A stretch of DNA of 17,858 nucleotides from Bacteroidota bacterium (GCA_023457535.1 JAEWLN010000200.1:1-17858), one strand, 5' to 3'. Positions 1 through 9,324 are shown, numbered from the stretch's first letter. Notes: generated by a model not told the origin, from the letters alone. Translations and numbers: made by a program.

Positions 1-3000
1 CTTCGTGCCGTAACGGTTGAAAATCTCCAACTTGCGAACATTCAAACCCGCCAAATCGAAAAAGTCGTTGTTGTTGCCATCCCCTGGGGAGATCCCGCGT
101 TGGATGATACAAGATACTGAGTCGACAGGAATGTCCTCGGTATAGCTACATCCGCCGATTGACACCGTAAGGAAATAAGTGCCTGTGGCTGTTGCTACCA
201 ATGTAGGTTCATCGGCACCGTCAATCGGAACATTGTTGCCGTCGGCCCACGAGTAGGTTGCCTCAGGACCAAAACTGGTGCCCGGGGCGATACCCAGAAC
301 ATATTGCGCATCTGTACAATCGCCCACAAGGGCAAATTCAGGCAACGCGATAATGTTCACTGTCAGCGTTTGGGTGTTGGCACATTGTCCGGCAGCCGGG
401 GTAAAAGTATAAGTGGCCTGGCCGGAAGTTTGGGTGTCGATGACCGCCGGGCTCCATGTGCCGGTAATGCCCATCGGAGACGTGGTTTCGAGTGCCGGGG
501 CCAGCGTATCCCTACACAACGCGCCTATCTGTTCAAAACCAGGATCCATCGTAGGATTCACCACAACGGTCATTGTCGTTTGCACCGCGCACTGGCCCGG
601 ATTGGGATCAAAAGTGTAAATGGTCGTCTGCTGATTGTTTGGCGCAGGCGTCCATACGCCGCTAATGCCGTTCAAAGACGTCGTTGGCAACACGAGATTT
701 GCATTGGAACAAATCGGGTCGATGGGTGTAAAATCAGGAATTTGACCCGCCGGCAATACCGTTACAGCAATGCTCAACGGCAATACACATGCCTGACCGG
801 CCGCGGGCGTAAAATCGAAATTGAATATGCCGGGCACCGCGGTAGAAATTGTCGCCGGAGACCAAAGACCCGTCACGCCGTTTAGCGATATGGTAGGCAA
901 CAGCGGTGCGGCAGAGCCAACACACAGCGTGGAGATCGGCTCAAATTGCGGCGTCAGCTCCGGATTGACGGTAATGTCAAAACATACCTGGACCGCACAC
1001 GTCTGACCCGCATCTGGAGTAAAGCAATAATTGGTCAGGCCGGCCAACGTAGGATCCACAACAGACGGATTCCACGTTCCGGTCACGCCATTGACCGATG
1101 TAAGGGGCAGCAATGGCGCAGCACTGTTCTGACAAATACTCGCAGGCAAGCTAAAAGTTGGCGTCACCTGGGAACTGATCGTTACATTGACACCGTCGGT
1201 AGCGGTGCAGCCCAAACGGTTGACAGTGACTTCGTAATAGCCGGCCTGTGTGACCGTAATGGAACTGGTCACGTCGGGCAGCGGCGCGGTCTCAAATGTC
1301 CAGCTGTAAGTCACCTCGCCCGGCTCGAAATTTACCGGCGTTACGCCAATTGTCCCCGATCCGCCTTCGCAGATTGAAAAATCGTCCGGCAAGGTAAATT
1401 CAGGCGTCAGATCGTTGATGATGAGCTCAAAACTCGTGACACCAAAACAACCTGCCGCATTTTCTGCCCTGACGTAAATCGTCTGCGGATTAGAAATGTT
1501 CGTATAAGCCGTTGGCGTCGGGATTTCCGTTCCGTCCACGCCTTCATTGGCGGCCTGTTCGGTCAGGTAATACGTCAGTGTATAGGAGTTTCCGATCGGC
1601 GCTAAAATAGCTGCGGCGTTATTGGTAAGGTTGAACACGCCTGTCGTAGCGGCATCGCAAATGGTCAGCGGTTGGGCCGCGCCGGGAGCGGTTTGCGGAT
1701 AATATTCCACAACGATCGAATCCGTACCCGAACAGGTAGAGTTGTTCAGCACCGCGGTGACCGAATACTCGCCTTCCTCCGTAACCACAAGCGTAGCGCC
1801 CGTAGCGTCAGGGATTTGCTGACCTCCTACAAACCATGTAAAAGTATAATCCGCCGGATCCAAAGAAGAATTGAGTTCGATGCTTCCGCCCTGGCAGAGC
1901 GCGTTGCCGCTTTCCTCGAGCAGGTTGTCGCCGAGTTCCAGGTTGCCGAGTCCAAAACTGCCTCCTTCGATAAACACGGCAGAATCCAGCGCATTGTCCT
2001 GTCCGAACGGACCAAAATCTGCAATGGCCAGTTTGATGTGGTACGGCTGTCCGGCCACTACGGCCGCTGTCGCAGTCAACGGTACGGTGCGTCCGTTAAA
2101 ATTGATCGGCGCTTCGAGCGGGTTGGCCTCAGGCGCATCGTAATAGGCCGCAAAATATTGCTCGTTGGCCGAATCGCAGGCGTCATTATATAAATTGTTG
2201 CGGATCGTCGTTACCGAGATCGGTATATCGGTATTGGGCAAAACCGCCAGGTTCGTGGTTTGATTGGTCACAAGATTGGTCAGGATAAAACCGAATACGT
2301 CCGAGAACGTACATTGGAACGTTCCGTATTCTTCCGACGCAAAAATAAAGTTGAAACTGATGTTGTTGGTCAGCGGCACAAAATCAAATTCGAGCACCGA
2401 AGCATTTCCAAGCGTTCCCACAATACTCTGGTCGACAAGAATCTGGTTCAGGTCCGCGTCGCCCGGCCAGTCAAAATCGCCCTGGCTCTGGATATTGGTA
2501 TTCGGCCCCGGGGCGAGGTTTGCGTTGCCTGTACTCAGGACCACACCGTACTCGAACGGAAAGTTCGACCCGTTGCGCTCAAAATACCCGATGCCATTCG
2601 GATTACCGTTGAAATCGATACCGGTGGACGATGTGACATTGGAGACGCTCGCGCAAGTGGTATTGAGCAACACGTCTTCGATGAGCTGTACATTGGTAAA
2701 CTGTGTGGTATTGGTCGCAATAGGCGCCGGAATCGTTCCGATACAGAGGTCAAATGTAGTGGTTTGTCCGGGCGATTCTGTCCAGGAGAACACGCGGATA
2801 AAATACGTTTGCCCGGCAACAAGTCCCGTCGCGATGCTTTGGTTGTCGTCGCTGCAATACAACTGGGTGAGGTTGCCGCAGTTGTCGCCGCTGTATAGGA
2901 TATGGAACAAATCGTCGGTCGAACCCGCTACGTTGAACAGGTTGATATTGTGCGCCGTAGTGGCTGCGGTAAACTGGAACCAAACGTCGTCATCGGCAAA

Positions 3001-6000
3001 TCCGCCGCAATCGTTTGGCAAATCGGAAGGCGTAGCGCCAATGATCGTTCCCGATGCAATCTGCGCACAAGATTGGTCTCCGTTGACCGGAACCACTATG
3101 GCCGCATCGCATTCATCGTTGGTGATCAGTGAAGCGAATGAGCGCGGTCCGGCCCAGTTGCTCAGGTCATTTTCGGCGCAGACCGCCCGCACGTAAAACA
3201 CATAAGCCGTTCCGGAAGTCAGCGTGGCAAGATACGGATTGTCGTCCGTCTGGATTCCTGGGGTTCCCGGAGCCGGAATGGGCGATCCCGCAGGAAGAAT
3301 AATCACTTCCCATTGCGTGGCCGTTCCTGATTCGGTCCAGCCAAGTTGCGCCGATGTGGTAGTGACGTCCGATACATACAGCTGTGTCGGTTTTGGGCAA
3401 GTCGCCGGCACGCACTGTACGGTTCCGGTGAACAAAGTCTGGCCCTGCTGACCGTTGCCCGGCACATGCGTAAAGATCACATCGCCCGATTGATTGGCGA
3501 TCTCAATGCCGACTTCGCCTGCAAATGACCCGGTTTCGTTCCAGAACAACTCAAAATCGATGTTGTTGCACAGCGTGATGACTTGTTGCATCGGACCTTC
3601 GCCATCGGTAAAGTCAGCGCCGATCGTGGCCACGGGAATTCCGTTCTGGAAAATGGTCATTGTGTTGCCGTTCCAGCCGTCGCCGAATGAATCGGTCATC
3701 GTAAATACGTAGTCGCATACGTCTGCCGGCGGGCAAATCTGCGTCGAGAAATCAAATCCGGCACTCCAGAAGCTACTGTCGGTGTCCGAACAAACGGACC
3801 GAACGTAAACCGTATACCGCGTAGCCGAAATCAAATCTACATCGTACGTGAACGGATTGGTCGTTGCGGCAACCCAACCCGTAGCATCCTGAGCAGGCGG
3901 CGGCGCGCTTTCCGGCAATACAATGACCTGCCAGGCGGTTACCGGCGGCGTGTTGTTTTCAGTCCAGCTGATTGTGGCCGTGGTCAACGATGTGCTTGTT
4001 ACGGTAACGCCTGTAGGTGCCAGACAGGTTGGCGCAACGCACTCTGCGGTTCCCTGGAATAGGGTTTGCCCTTGCTGGTTGCTTCCAGGACCGATGGAAA
4101 AGATTTCCTGGCCCAGAAAGCTCGTAACGGTCATTCCGACCTCGCCTGCAAAAGCGCCGCCTTCATTCCAGAATATCTCAAATGATACGCCGTGGCACAA
4201 CGGCACCTGAACTTCGATAGGACCTTCGCCTTCTTCAAAATCCGCCCCGATGGTAGCCACCACGACACCGTTTTGCAGGATGTTCATCGTGTTGCCGTTC
4301 CATCCATCGCCAAAGGTATCTGTGAGTGTAAAAGTATACGGGCATTGCTCCGATGCCGCGCAAACGGTGGTGTTAGCGGTATGCGGCCCGGCCAGCGTGC
4401 TGATGTCGTCCGCCGCACAAATGGCGCGAACATAAAAGTCATAAGCAGTTCCGGAAGTCAGTCCGGTGTTGATGGTGACCAGCGTTTGGGTGGTGTCTAC
4501 CCAGTTCGGGTCGTTCGCATCCGGAGCCGGAGCGCCGGCCGGGACAAAAATATATTGCCAGGCCGTTTCATTGAGTCCCGGAGTCCAGCCGAATTGAATC
4601 GACGTCAGGCCGGCATTTTGGGTAAACAAGGCCGTCGGCTTAGGACAGGTGGGTAGCGTAAAGAACGGTTCGGAAGGATTCGACCACGGATTCTCACCCG
4701 GTGTGGTACACACTGCGCGAACGTAAATGACGTATTCTGTATCGGGCAGCAAGCCGGAAACAAGTTCATACGGATTGTTTGTGGTATTCGCGAGCACGGG
4801 TGTATTCTCGTCGGGGGCGGGTGCATTGGCAGCCAGTACGACAATATCCCACGAAGCAGGCGGCACCCCGTTTGGCGTCCAGGCAATGGTTACGCCATTT
4901 GTCGTTGGGCTTGACCAGGTAACTTCGGTCGGAGGCAAACAAAGCGGGTTGGCGCAATCGACGTTGCCGTTGTAAATGGTCGTGCCTTGCAAATCGCCCT
5001 GGAATGGCCCGAACGTAAAAATGGTCTGGCCAAAGGAATTGATGACCGAAAGCCCGACTTCACCCGGAAAATCGCCTCCGGTATTCCAGAAAATCTCAAA
5101 TGGCCCGTCGCACATCGGAATAGAAACCTGAACAGGCCCCTCACCGTCTTCAAACGTGGGCCCGATTTCCCCTACCGGCAGGCCATCCTGTATGATACTC
5201 ATCGTATTGCCGTTCCAGCCGTCCCCAAAGTTGTCGGTGAGCTCAAAAATGTAGTTGCAACCGCTTGAACATGAGGTCGTGTTGAACAAATAAGGTCCGG
5301 CCCACTGGCTGAACGAAACGCCGTCAGGACACAATGCGCGAACCCAGTACTGATAAGGCGTTCCAAGCTGAAGCGCCGTTCCTTCCAGCGTCAGTTGGGT
5401 AACAGCAAAACTGGTGTTGGTCGTAGCCGGGACGCCTGCAGTATCCGGCACAGGCGTACCCGCGGTTTGCACAAACACTTCCCAGGCCGTTGCGCCACCA
5501 GGGTTTTGCCACGATAAATTGGCGCTGCCCGGGCCGGTCCCGGTAGCCGAAAGCCCCGTTGGCGGCGCACAAGTCACATCCTGGATCGTAAGGGAATACT
5601 CGTACGTGTCTCCGTTGGAGGACAGTACGATGTAAATCGTATCGCCCGCTGTGACAGGCAGTGCCGGAATATTTCTGATCGTACTGTTGTTGCTCGCAAC
5701 CCCGGCAATACAATTCGAGCCGATGTCGGCGCAATCGTCATACACAAAAATACCGCTTCCGGGATTGCTCAGCGGGTTCATTTCGATGCTGATCAGGCCT
5801 GTGGTCGTCGCCGGAACAGTGTACGCATATACCACATCGTTGCCGGCCAGAAAGTCGCCCGTGGTACCGCAGCCCGTTCCGCCTGGGGATGGAAAGCTGA
5901 TGTTATTGCCCTGCTGGAGCGTGTTGCCGGTATCAAAATACGGCAATGGCGTCACTACGATGGGTCCGTCGCAGGTCGATCCGAGCGGCGAGGTGGCAAA

Positions 6001-6885
6001 CGTAAACGGGCCGGTGATCTGGCTTTCTGATTCCTGACAAATCGCAGTCACATAAAACTGATATTGCGTATCGGGCGAGAGCGGCCCTGGCGGATCGGTT
6101 AAGGCAATGGTATAACTGTCCGTGGCCCCGGCATCAGGAACACCTGAAACTACCGTGCCTGTCCCGGGCATAAATCCGGATAAGCCGTACTCCACGATGT
6201 AACTCGTACCCGAACCCTGCCAGGTTAGCGTGGCATTGTATGCCGATACATTCTCGACGCCAAATTGGGTCGGTTCAGGACACCGTTCGACAATGCGCAC
6301 ATCGTCGATGAGCCAACGGTCTCCGCTGGTGGCATCGCCGGGTTGGGTAAAAACTTTTACGAACGCAAAATAACGCGTTCCGGTAAAAGCCAGGTTGATG
6401 ATTTTTTCTTCCCAGTCGAGCAACGAGGCAGTCTCAGTGCTCAGCGTGGTCTCTGTATACGATTCCAGTGTGGTGTACGCCGCATAATTGAGCGGATCGG
6501 CATCAGAAGAAACGCGTATCTGATAAAGTGTTCCGGTATCGCCGTTGAGCGTTTGCCGCGTAAAGAAACGCAGTTGCCGGTTGGCTTGGATATTGGCCAC
6601 CTGCGGCGTAATCAGCCATTCTTCTGCCAAGATCCCCGCGCCGGTGTTTTCGCGGTTGACAAAGGCAGCTTTGGTGCCGCCGTTTGCTGGGAATGCAGGT
6701 GGGTTGATCTGCCAATTGATCGGTTGGTTGAGCCGGTTGTCCTTGACAAGCCAATTTCCCGATCCCATCGCCCACACACCGGAAGCGTCGGGTGTATCGG
6801 GCGCAGCTTCGAAATCCTCGTCCAGCTGTGCATAGCCGGAAAAGCAAACAAAGCCCATTAAAAATAATAGGAAATGCTTTTTCAT
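1..6885 (-). CDS. Giant secreted mosaic adhesin-like protein, T9SS type B cargo (3' end outside window)
   Basis: One uninterrupted reverse-strand frame gives 2295 codons from ATG at 6885 to the window edge. I read it through and saw no stop. Residues 1-20 are a signal peptide (MKKH, hydrophobic core, SGYAQ). Approximate domains: 21-200 MAM/cleaved-adhesin-like jelly roll (choice-of-anchor J type, ends WLIDDVRIVE); six Fn3-like units opening with C-x-x-PT at 201, 439, 648, 746, 953 and 1162; PPC-like 301-436 and 1256-1387; GDGWNG domains around 541-643, 846-947 and 1051-1157; choice-of-anchor L 1389-1650 with FASEEY at 1515-1520; Ig-like units 1646-1905; four tandem repeats 1908-2180; a further Ig-like unit to about 2260; then the start of a gliding-motility-type (type B) sorting domain with GISPGDGNNNDFFDL and KLEIFNRYG. 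Known of the family: such proteins cross the outer membrane by T9SS and stay on the cell surface or are released. An adhesive role is inferred; no enzymatic motif was seen. Roughly 50-60 more residues are expected to complete the sorting domain. Confidence 0.93.
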   Translation of the reverse strand, partial: MKKHFLLFLMGFVCFSGYAQLDEDFEAAPDTPDASGVWAMGSGNWLVKDNRLNQPINWQINPPAFPANGGTKAAFVNRENTGAGILAEEWLITPQVANIQANRQLRFFTRQTLNGDTGTLYQIRVSSDADPLNYAAYTTLESYTETTLSTETASLLDWEEKIINLAFTGTRYFAFVKVFTQPGDATSGDRWLIDDVRIVERCPEPTQFGVENVSAYNATLTWQGSGTSYIVEYGLSGFMPGTGTVVSGVPDAGATDSYTIALTDPPGPLSPDTQYQFYVTAICQESESQITGPFTFATSPLGSTCDGPIVVTPLPYFDTGNTLQQGNNISFPSPGGTGCGTTGDFLAGNDVVYAYTVPATTTGLISIEMNPLSNPGSGIFVYDDCADIGSNCIAGVASNNSTIRNIPALPVTAGDTIYIVLSSNGDTYEYSLTIQDVTCAPPTGLSATGTGPGSANLSWQNPGGATAWEVFVQTAGTPVPDTAGVPATTNTSFAVTQLTLEGTALQLGTPYQYWVRALCPDGVSFSQWAGPYLFNTTSCSSGCNYIFELTDNFGDGWNGNTMSIIQDGLPVGEIGPTFEDGEGPVQVSIPMCDGPFEIFWNTGGDFPGEVGLSVINSFGQTIFTFGPFQGDLQGTTIYNGNVDCANPLCLPPTEVTWSSPTTNGVTIAWTPNGVPPASWDIVVLAANAPAPDENTPVLANTTNNPYELVSGLLPDTEYVIYVRAVCTTPGENPWSNPSEPFFTLPTCPKPTALFTQNAGLTSIQFGWTPGLNETAWQYIFVPAGAPAPDANDPNWVDTTQTLVTINTGLTSGTAYDFYVRAICAADDISTLAGPHTANTTVCAASEQCPYTFTLTDTFGDGWNGNTMNILQNGVVVATIGADFEEGEGPIEVQVPLCHGVSFEIFWNEGGAFAGEVGMTVTSFLGQEIFSIGPGSNQQGQTLFQGTAECVAPTCLAPTGVTVTSTSLTTATISWTENNTPPVTAWQVIVLPESAPPPAQDATGWVAATTNPFTYDVDLISATRYTVYVRSVCSDTDSSFWSAGFDFSTQICPPADVCDYVFTMTDSFGDGWNGNTMTIFQNGIPVATIGADFTDGEGPMQQVITLCNNIDFELFWNETGSFAGEVGIEIANQSGDVIFTHVPGNGQQGQTLFTGTVQCVPATCPKPTQLYVSDVTTTSAQLGWTESGTATQWEVIILPAGSPIPAPGTPGIQTDDNPYLATLTSGTAYVFYVRAVCAENDLSNWAGPRSFASLITNDECDAAIVVPVNGDQSCAQIASGTIIGATPSDLPNDCGGFADDDVWFQFTAATTAHNINLFNVAGSTDDLFHILYSGDNCGNLTQLYCSDDNQSIATGLVAGQTYFIRVFSWTESPGQTTTFDLCIGTIPAPIATNTTQFTNVQLIEDVLLNTTCASVSNVTSSTGIDFNGNPNGIGYFERNGSNFPFEYGVVLSTGNANLAPGPNTNIQSQGDFDWPGDADLNQILVDQSIVGTLGNASVLEFDFVPLTNNISFNFIFASEEYGTFQCTFSDVFGFILTNLVTNQTTNLAVLPNTDIPISVTTIRNNLYNDACDSANEQYFAAYYDAPEANPLEAPINFNGRTVPLTATAAVVAGQPYHIKLAIADFGPFGQDNALDSAVFIEGGSFGLGNLELGDNLLEESGNALCQGGSIELNSSLDPADYTFTWFVGGQQIPDATGATLVVTEEGEYSVTAVLNNSTCSGTDSIVVEYYPQTAPGAAQPLTICDAATTGVFNLTNNAAAILAPIGNSYTLTYYLTEQAANEGVDGTEIPTPTAYTNISNPQTIYVRAENAAGCFGVTSFELIINDLTPEFTLPDDFSICEGGSGTIGVTPVNFEPGEVTYSWTFETAPLPDVTSSITVTQAGYYEVTVNRLGCTATDGVNVTISSQVTPTFSLPASICQNSAAPLLPLTSVNGVTGTWNPSVVDPTLAGLTNYCFTPDAGQTCAVQVCFDITVNPELTPQFEPISTLCVGSAAPLLPTISLNGVTGLWSPATISTAVPGIFNFDFTPAAGQACVLPLSIAVTVLPAGQIPDFTPIDPICSNANLVLPTTSLNGISGVWTPAPNNQQTTIYTFDPNPGQCAVQTTMTVVVNPTMDPGFEQIGALCRDTLAPALETTSPMGITGTWSPAVIDTQTSGQATYTFTPAAGQCANTQTLTVNIIALPEFALVGDCTDAQYVLGIAPGTSFGPEATYSWADGNNVPIDGADEPTLVATATGTYFLTVSIGGCSYTEDIPVDSVSCIIQRGISPGDGNNNDFFDLAGLNVRKLEIFNRYGTK
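346..1164 (-). repeat. Four tandem ~70-residue Ig-like repeats in the giant protein
   Basis: Four consecutive units begin near residues 1908, 1978, 2049 and 2114 (spacings about 70, 71 and 65). Each follows the pattern P-x-F-x-x-(I/L)-x-x-(I/L)-C near the start, then LPxTSxNG(V/I)(T/S)G-W-x-P in the middle and F-x-P-x-x-GQ-x-C-x-(V/T) near the end. Two spaced cysteines recur per unit. This repeat style is common in long Bacteroidota surface proteins, where it probably forms a stalk that carries the N-terminal domains away from the cell. The match is at protein level; DNA identity between copies looks only moderate, so this is an old expansion. Confidence 0.8.
3415..5265 (-). repeat. Three GDGWNG-domain copies interleaved with Fn3-like domains
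   Basis: The motif FGDGWNGNTM occurs at residues 553, 858 and 1067 of the giant protein. It is preceded by C-x-Y-x-F-x-(L/M)-TD and followed by an EGP(I/V/M) segment, an FEIFWN/FELFWN segment and a G(E)VG strand. Copies are 305 and 209 residues apart; the 96-residue difference equals one extra Fn3-like unit between copies one and two. The bases encoding the motif (about 5209-5229, 4294-4314 and 3667-3687) are close to identical. I recognise the D-x-F-G-D-G-W-N-G signature from many secreted proteins but cannot assign a Pfam family or a ligand. Confidence 0.8.
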
Positions 6886-6932
6886 AATGAAAATTTAGTT
6901 GGTTGTTATTGGTTTCAGCAATTTTTGCTTAT

Positions 6933-6940
6933 CAAATTTA
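6933..6940 (-). promoter_or_regulatory. Probable -7 box of the giant adhesin gene
   Basis: Reading the reverse strand, TAAATTTG matches the Bacteroidota -7 consensus TAnnTTTG exactly. It would place transcription initiation near 6926, giving a leader of about 40 nt before the ATG at 6885. No convincing TTG (-33) is seen at the usual 17-23 bp spacing. The surrounding 6886-7020 stretch is strongly A+T rich, so a chance match is possible. Confidence 0.45.
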
Positions 6941-7031
6941 ACAAATTTTATCAAACATTTATGAAATTTTTAATTCCATGCAGTTAAATATAAATTTTCT
7001 TGCAGTATTCCCATTTAACGCGGACTTTCAC

Positions 7032-7039
7032 TAGATTTG
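7032..7039 (+). promoter_or_regulatory. Probable -7 box of hflX
   Basis: TAGATTTG fits TAnnTTTG. Initiation near 7046 would leave a leader of only about 10 nt before the hflX ATG at 7056. The nearest upstream TTG (7000-7002) is 29 bp away, longer than the usual spacing, so the -33 element is weak or absent. The 170-base gap between the divergent genes shows no other feature. Confidence 0.5.
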
Positions 7040-7055
7040 CAACCAATCGTGACCT

Positions 7056-8288
7056 ATGCTCGAGAAAGAAAACATCCAATTTGAAAAGACGGTCCTGGTA
7101 GGAATCGTCACCCAAAACCAAAGCGAGGAAAAGCTCCGCGAATACCTCGATGAGCTTGAATTTCTGACCTTTACCGCCGGTGGCGAGGCCGTCAAACGGT
7201 TTTGGCAAAAAATGGAACGGCCCAATCCAAAAACGTTTCTCGGAACCGGTAAAATGGACGAAATCAATTACTATGTCAAAGAGCACGGCATATCTACCGT
7301 GATTTTTGACGATGAACTCTCGCCGTCCCAGCAAAAAAACATCCAGCGCATCCTGGGTTGTAAAGTCCTCGACAGGACCAACCTGATCCTGGACATTTTT
7401 GCACAACGCGCCGAAACATCCTACGCACGTACCCAGGTTGAACTTGCGCAATACCAGTACTTGCTGCCGCGCCTTTCAGGCATGTGGACGCATCTTGAAC
7501 GCCAGCGCGGCGGAATCGGGATGCGCGGCCCGGGCGAAACCGAAATCGAAACGGACCGCCGTATCGTACGCGACCGCATCGCATTGCTCAAAGACAAAAT
7601 CAAAACGATCGACAAGCAAATGTCTGTGCAGCGCGGCAACCGCGGCGCAATGGTACGCGTAGCGCTGGTCGGATATACCAATGTGGGGAAATCGACCCTG
7701 ATGAACGCGATCGGGAAAAGCGATGTGTTTGTCGAAAACAAGCTTTTTGCGACGCTGGATACTACCGTGCGCAAAGTCGTCATCAGGAATTTGCCGTTTT
7801 TGCTCTCCGATACCGTCGGATTCATCCGCAAATTGCCGACACAACTGGTAGAATCGTTCAAAAGTACGCTCGACGAAGTGCGCGAGGCCGATTTACTGCT
7901 GCATGTGGTCGACATTTCACACCCGGATTTTGAGGACCATATCGAATCGGTGAACCAAACGTTGGCCGACATCAAGAGCAATCTTAAACCCACGCTCATG
8001 GTGTTCAATAAAATTGATGCCTACAAGCACCTCACCATTGACGAAGACGACCTGATCACAGAACACACCGACCGACACAACACGCTGGAACAATGGAAAC
8101 AAACGTGGATGTCGCGCGTGGGCGAAAAAAATGCGTTGTTCATATCGGCGACCGAAAAAGAAAATTTCGAGGAATTCCGCAAACGCGTTTACGAAGCAGT
8201 GCGGCAAATCCATATTACGCGCTTTCCGTATAACAATTTCCTGTATCCGGATTACGACGAAGCCGTCGAAAAAGAAGATAAAGAATAA
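7056..8288 (+). CDS. hflX: GTPase HflX
   Basis: A 410-residue protein of the usual HflX length. HflX binds the 50S ribosomal subunit and can split stalled or hibernating 70S ribosomes; it acts in the cytoplasm. The N-terminal HflX domain (about 10-190) carries TFLGTGKMDEI and the family's RGPGETEIETDRR loop (157-169). The GTPase domain has G1 GYTNVGKST (206-214), a G2 threonine near 236, G3 DTVGF (252-256), G4 NKID (318-321) and G5 SAT (364-366). All nucleotide-binding motifs are intact. The start at 7056 fits the family's N-terminus (MLEK followed by FEKTVLVGIVTQ) and the -7 box just upstream. The gene is single, divergent from the giant adhesin and convergent with the SUF run. Nothing looks truncated. 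Confidence 0.97.
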   Translation: MLEKENIQFEKTVLVGIVTQNQSEEKLREYLDELEFLTFTAGGEAVKRFWQKMERPNPKTFLGTGKMDEINYYVKEHGISTVIFDDELSPSQQKNIQRILGCKVLDRTNLILDIFAQRAETSYARTQVELAQYQYLLPRLSGMWTHLERQRGGIGMRGPGETEIETDRRIVRDRIALLKDKIKTIDKQMSVQRGNRGAMVRVALVGYTNVGKSTLMNAIGKSDVFVENKLFATLDTTVRKVVIRNLPFLLSDTVGFIRKLPTQLVESFKSTLDEVREADLLLHVVDISHPDFEDHIESVNQTLADIKSNLKPTLMVFNKIDAYKHLTIDEDDLITEHTDRHNTLEQWKQTWMSRVGEKNALFISATEKENFEEFRKRVYEAVRQIHITRFPYNNFLYPDYDEAVEKEDKE

Positions 8289-8292
8289 CAAC

Positions 8293-8320
8293 AAAGCCCC
8301 TCATCCGAAGGGCTTTTTTT
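8293..8320 (+). terminator. Rho-independent terminator after hflX, possibly bidirectional
   Basis: AAAGCCC (8293-8299) pairs with GGGCTTT (8310-8316) over a 10-nt loop, and the T run continues to 8320. It starts 5 nt after the hflX stop and lies just beyond the stop of the convergent DUF3078 gene at 8324. In the reverse direction the downstream sequence is only moderately T-rich (CTTTGTTGTT), so it may serve both genes but is stronger for hflX. Confidence 0.85.
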
Positions 8321-8323
8321 GGA

Positions 8324-9256
8324 TCAGAATCCGATGTTGACCGAGAGCCCAAAGACTTCGCGCACCTGGAAACCTTCGAACGCGTTGTCGTCATAAATGG
8401 TCTGGAAGGACAACACCGTGGTCAGGTAGCGGTTGATTTTCATCACCACATTGAGTTGGTAATCAAGGTCTACATTTTGCGGGTCTTCGAGATAATTAGA
8501 ATACAGCGTTAAAATATTTTCAAACGTTACATTGGTCATGACTGCGAGTTTGTAGTACGCCGAGGTGTGAAAACCCAATTCATACCGGATGCTTTTACCG
8601 CGATCGACGCCAAAATAAGTGCCGTCCTCATACGGTACAAATACAGGCACGCCGTCTGCGTCATACACAAAACGGTCCGCCGTGTATTGGCTGTCCACAA
8701 AGGTCAGCTTGGAAGTTGCCGGCGAAATATTGACTTTGAAATTCTCGTTCTTTTGATACAGCATACCGGGTCCGAACGTCAGGTAACCCGGCGAAAAAAA
8801 GCTGGTGTTGGCCGTGCGGGTTTCGCGGTCGAGGTTGTCGCGCCCGTAAAGATATCCGATGGTCATCTGGGTCTTGAGGTTCGCAAAAAACGAATACGAC
8901 CAATCGCCTTTGGCTTTGCGACCGAGCAGTGAATTGAATTCGAACCGGTCGTCGGTCTTTTTCTCAAACGAGGAATTCTGCGTCTTTACAAGCCCGTAGG
9001 ATGCGATGAGTTTGTTGTCCCACGACCAAACGTCTTTTTTGTAATTGAGGTCATAATTAATGCCGGCCGTTCCTGAAATGTTGTTCTCGCCGCCGGCCTG
9101 CCAGTTACTGAAGCTGGATTGGTTGAGCAACAGCGAAAAATTCCCTTTGGATGTCCATACTTTTACGGTATCGACGGGAGTTTCTGTCGGGGTTTCCTGT
9201 GCGCTAACGCCAACGGACCCAACCAGAAACATCGAAAATAATGCGATTTTTCTCAT
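8324..9256 (-). CDS. DUF3078 family protein, probable outer-membrane beta-barrel
   Basis: A 310-residue protein when started at the ATG at 9256. An in-frame ATG at 9280 adds eight residues (MQSLTFDR) before a good signal peptide, so the later start MRKIALF is preferred. Cleavage is likely after VGVSA (about residue 19). The mature protein shows the DUF3078 pattern: WTSKGNFSLLLNQSSFSNWQAGGENN near the N-terminus, then alternating polar/aromatic strands and a C-terminal VFGLSVNIGF ending in phenylalanine, as expected for an outer-membrane barrel. Function is unknown. It is the last gene of the sufS-to-DUF3078 run, 68 bp after DUF2480, and may have its own promoter. A link to Fe-S assembly rests only on gene order. 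Confidence 0.85.
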   Translation of the reverse strand: MRKIALFSMFLVGSVGVSAQETPTETPVDTVKVWTSKGNFSLLLNQSSFSNWQAGGENNISGTAGINYDLNYKKDVWSWDNKLIASYGLVKTQNSSFEKKTDDRFEFNSLLGRKAKGDWSYSFFANLKTQMTIGYLYGRDNLDRETRTANTSFFSPGYLTFGPGMLYQKNENFKVNISPATSKLTFVDSQYTADRFVYDADGVPVFVPYEDGTYFGVDRGKSIRYELGFHTSAYYKLAVMTNVTFENILTLYSNYLEDPQNVDLDYQLNVVMKINRYLTTVLSFQTIYDDNAFEGFQVREVFGLSVNIGF

Positions 9257-9282
9257 GCGGTCAAAGGTTAAGGATTGCATCG

Positions 9283-9290
9283 TAAAAGTA
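9283..9290 (-). promoter_or_regulatory. Possible -7 box of the DUF3078 gene
   Basis: TACTTTTA on the reverse strand differs from TAnnTTTG only at the last base. It would start transcription near 9275, upstream of the preferred ATG at 9256 but leaving almost no leader for the ATG at 9280. No clear -33 TTG was seen. Weak on its own, but it agrees with the signal-peptide argument for the start. Confidence 0.3.
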
Positions 9291-9324
9291 AGGATTTACG
9301 CCTTAACATTTCAACATGGGCGCA

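Noticed and set aside
2264..3196. Forward-strand open frame of 310 codons, and a similar one at 304-885
   Set aside because: They lie wholly inside the giant reverse-strand gene, whose translation is clearly domain-like. The forward translations are low-complexity shadows with no recognisable family.
9257..9280. Longer DUF3078 start at ATG 9280
   Set aside because: It would place eight polar/charged residues before an otherwise normal signal peptide and leave no leader after the possible -7 box.
9289..9305. TAAGG/CCTTA hairpin between DUF2480 and DUF3078 as a terminator
   Set aside because: The stem is only five pairs with no T run after it in either direction.
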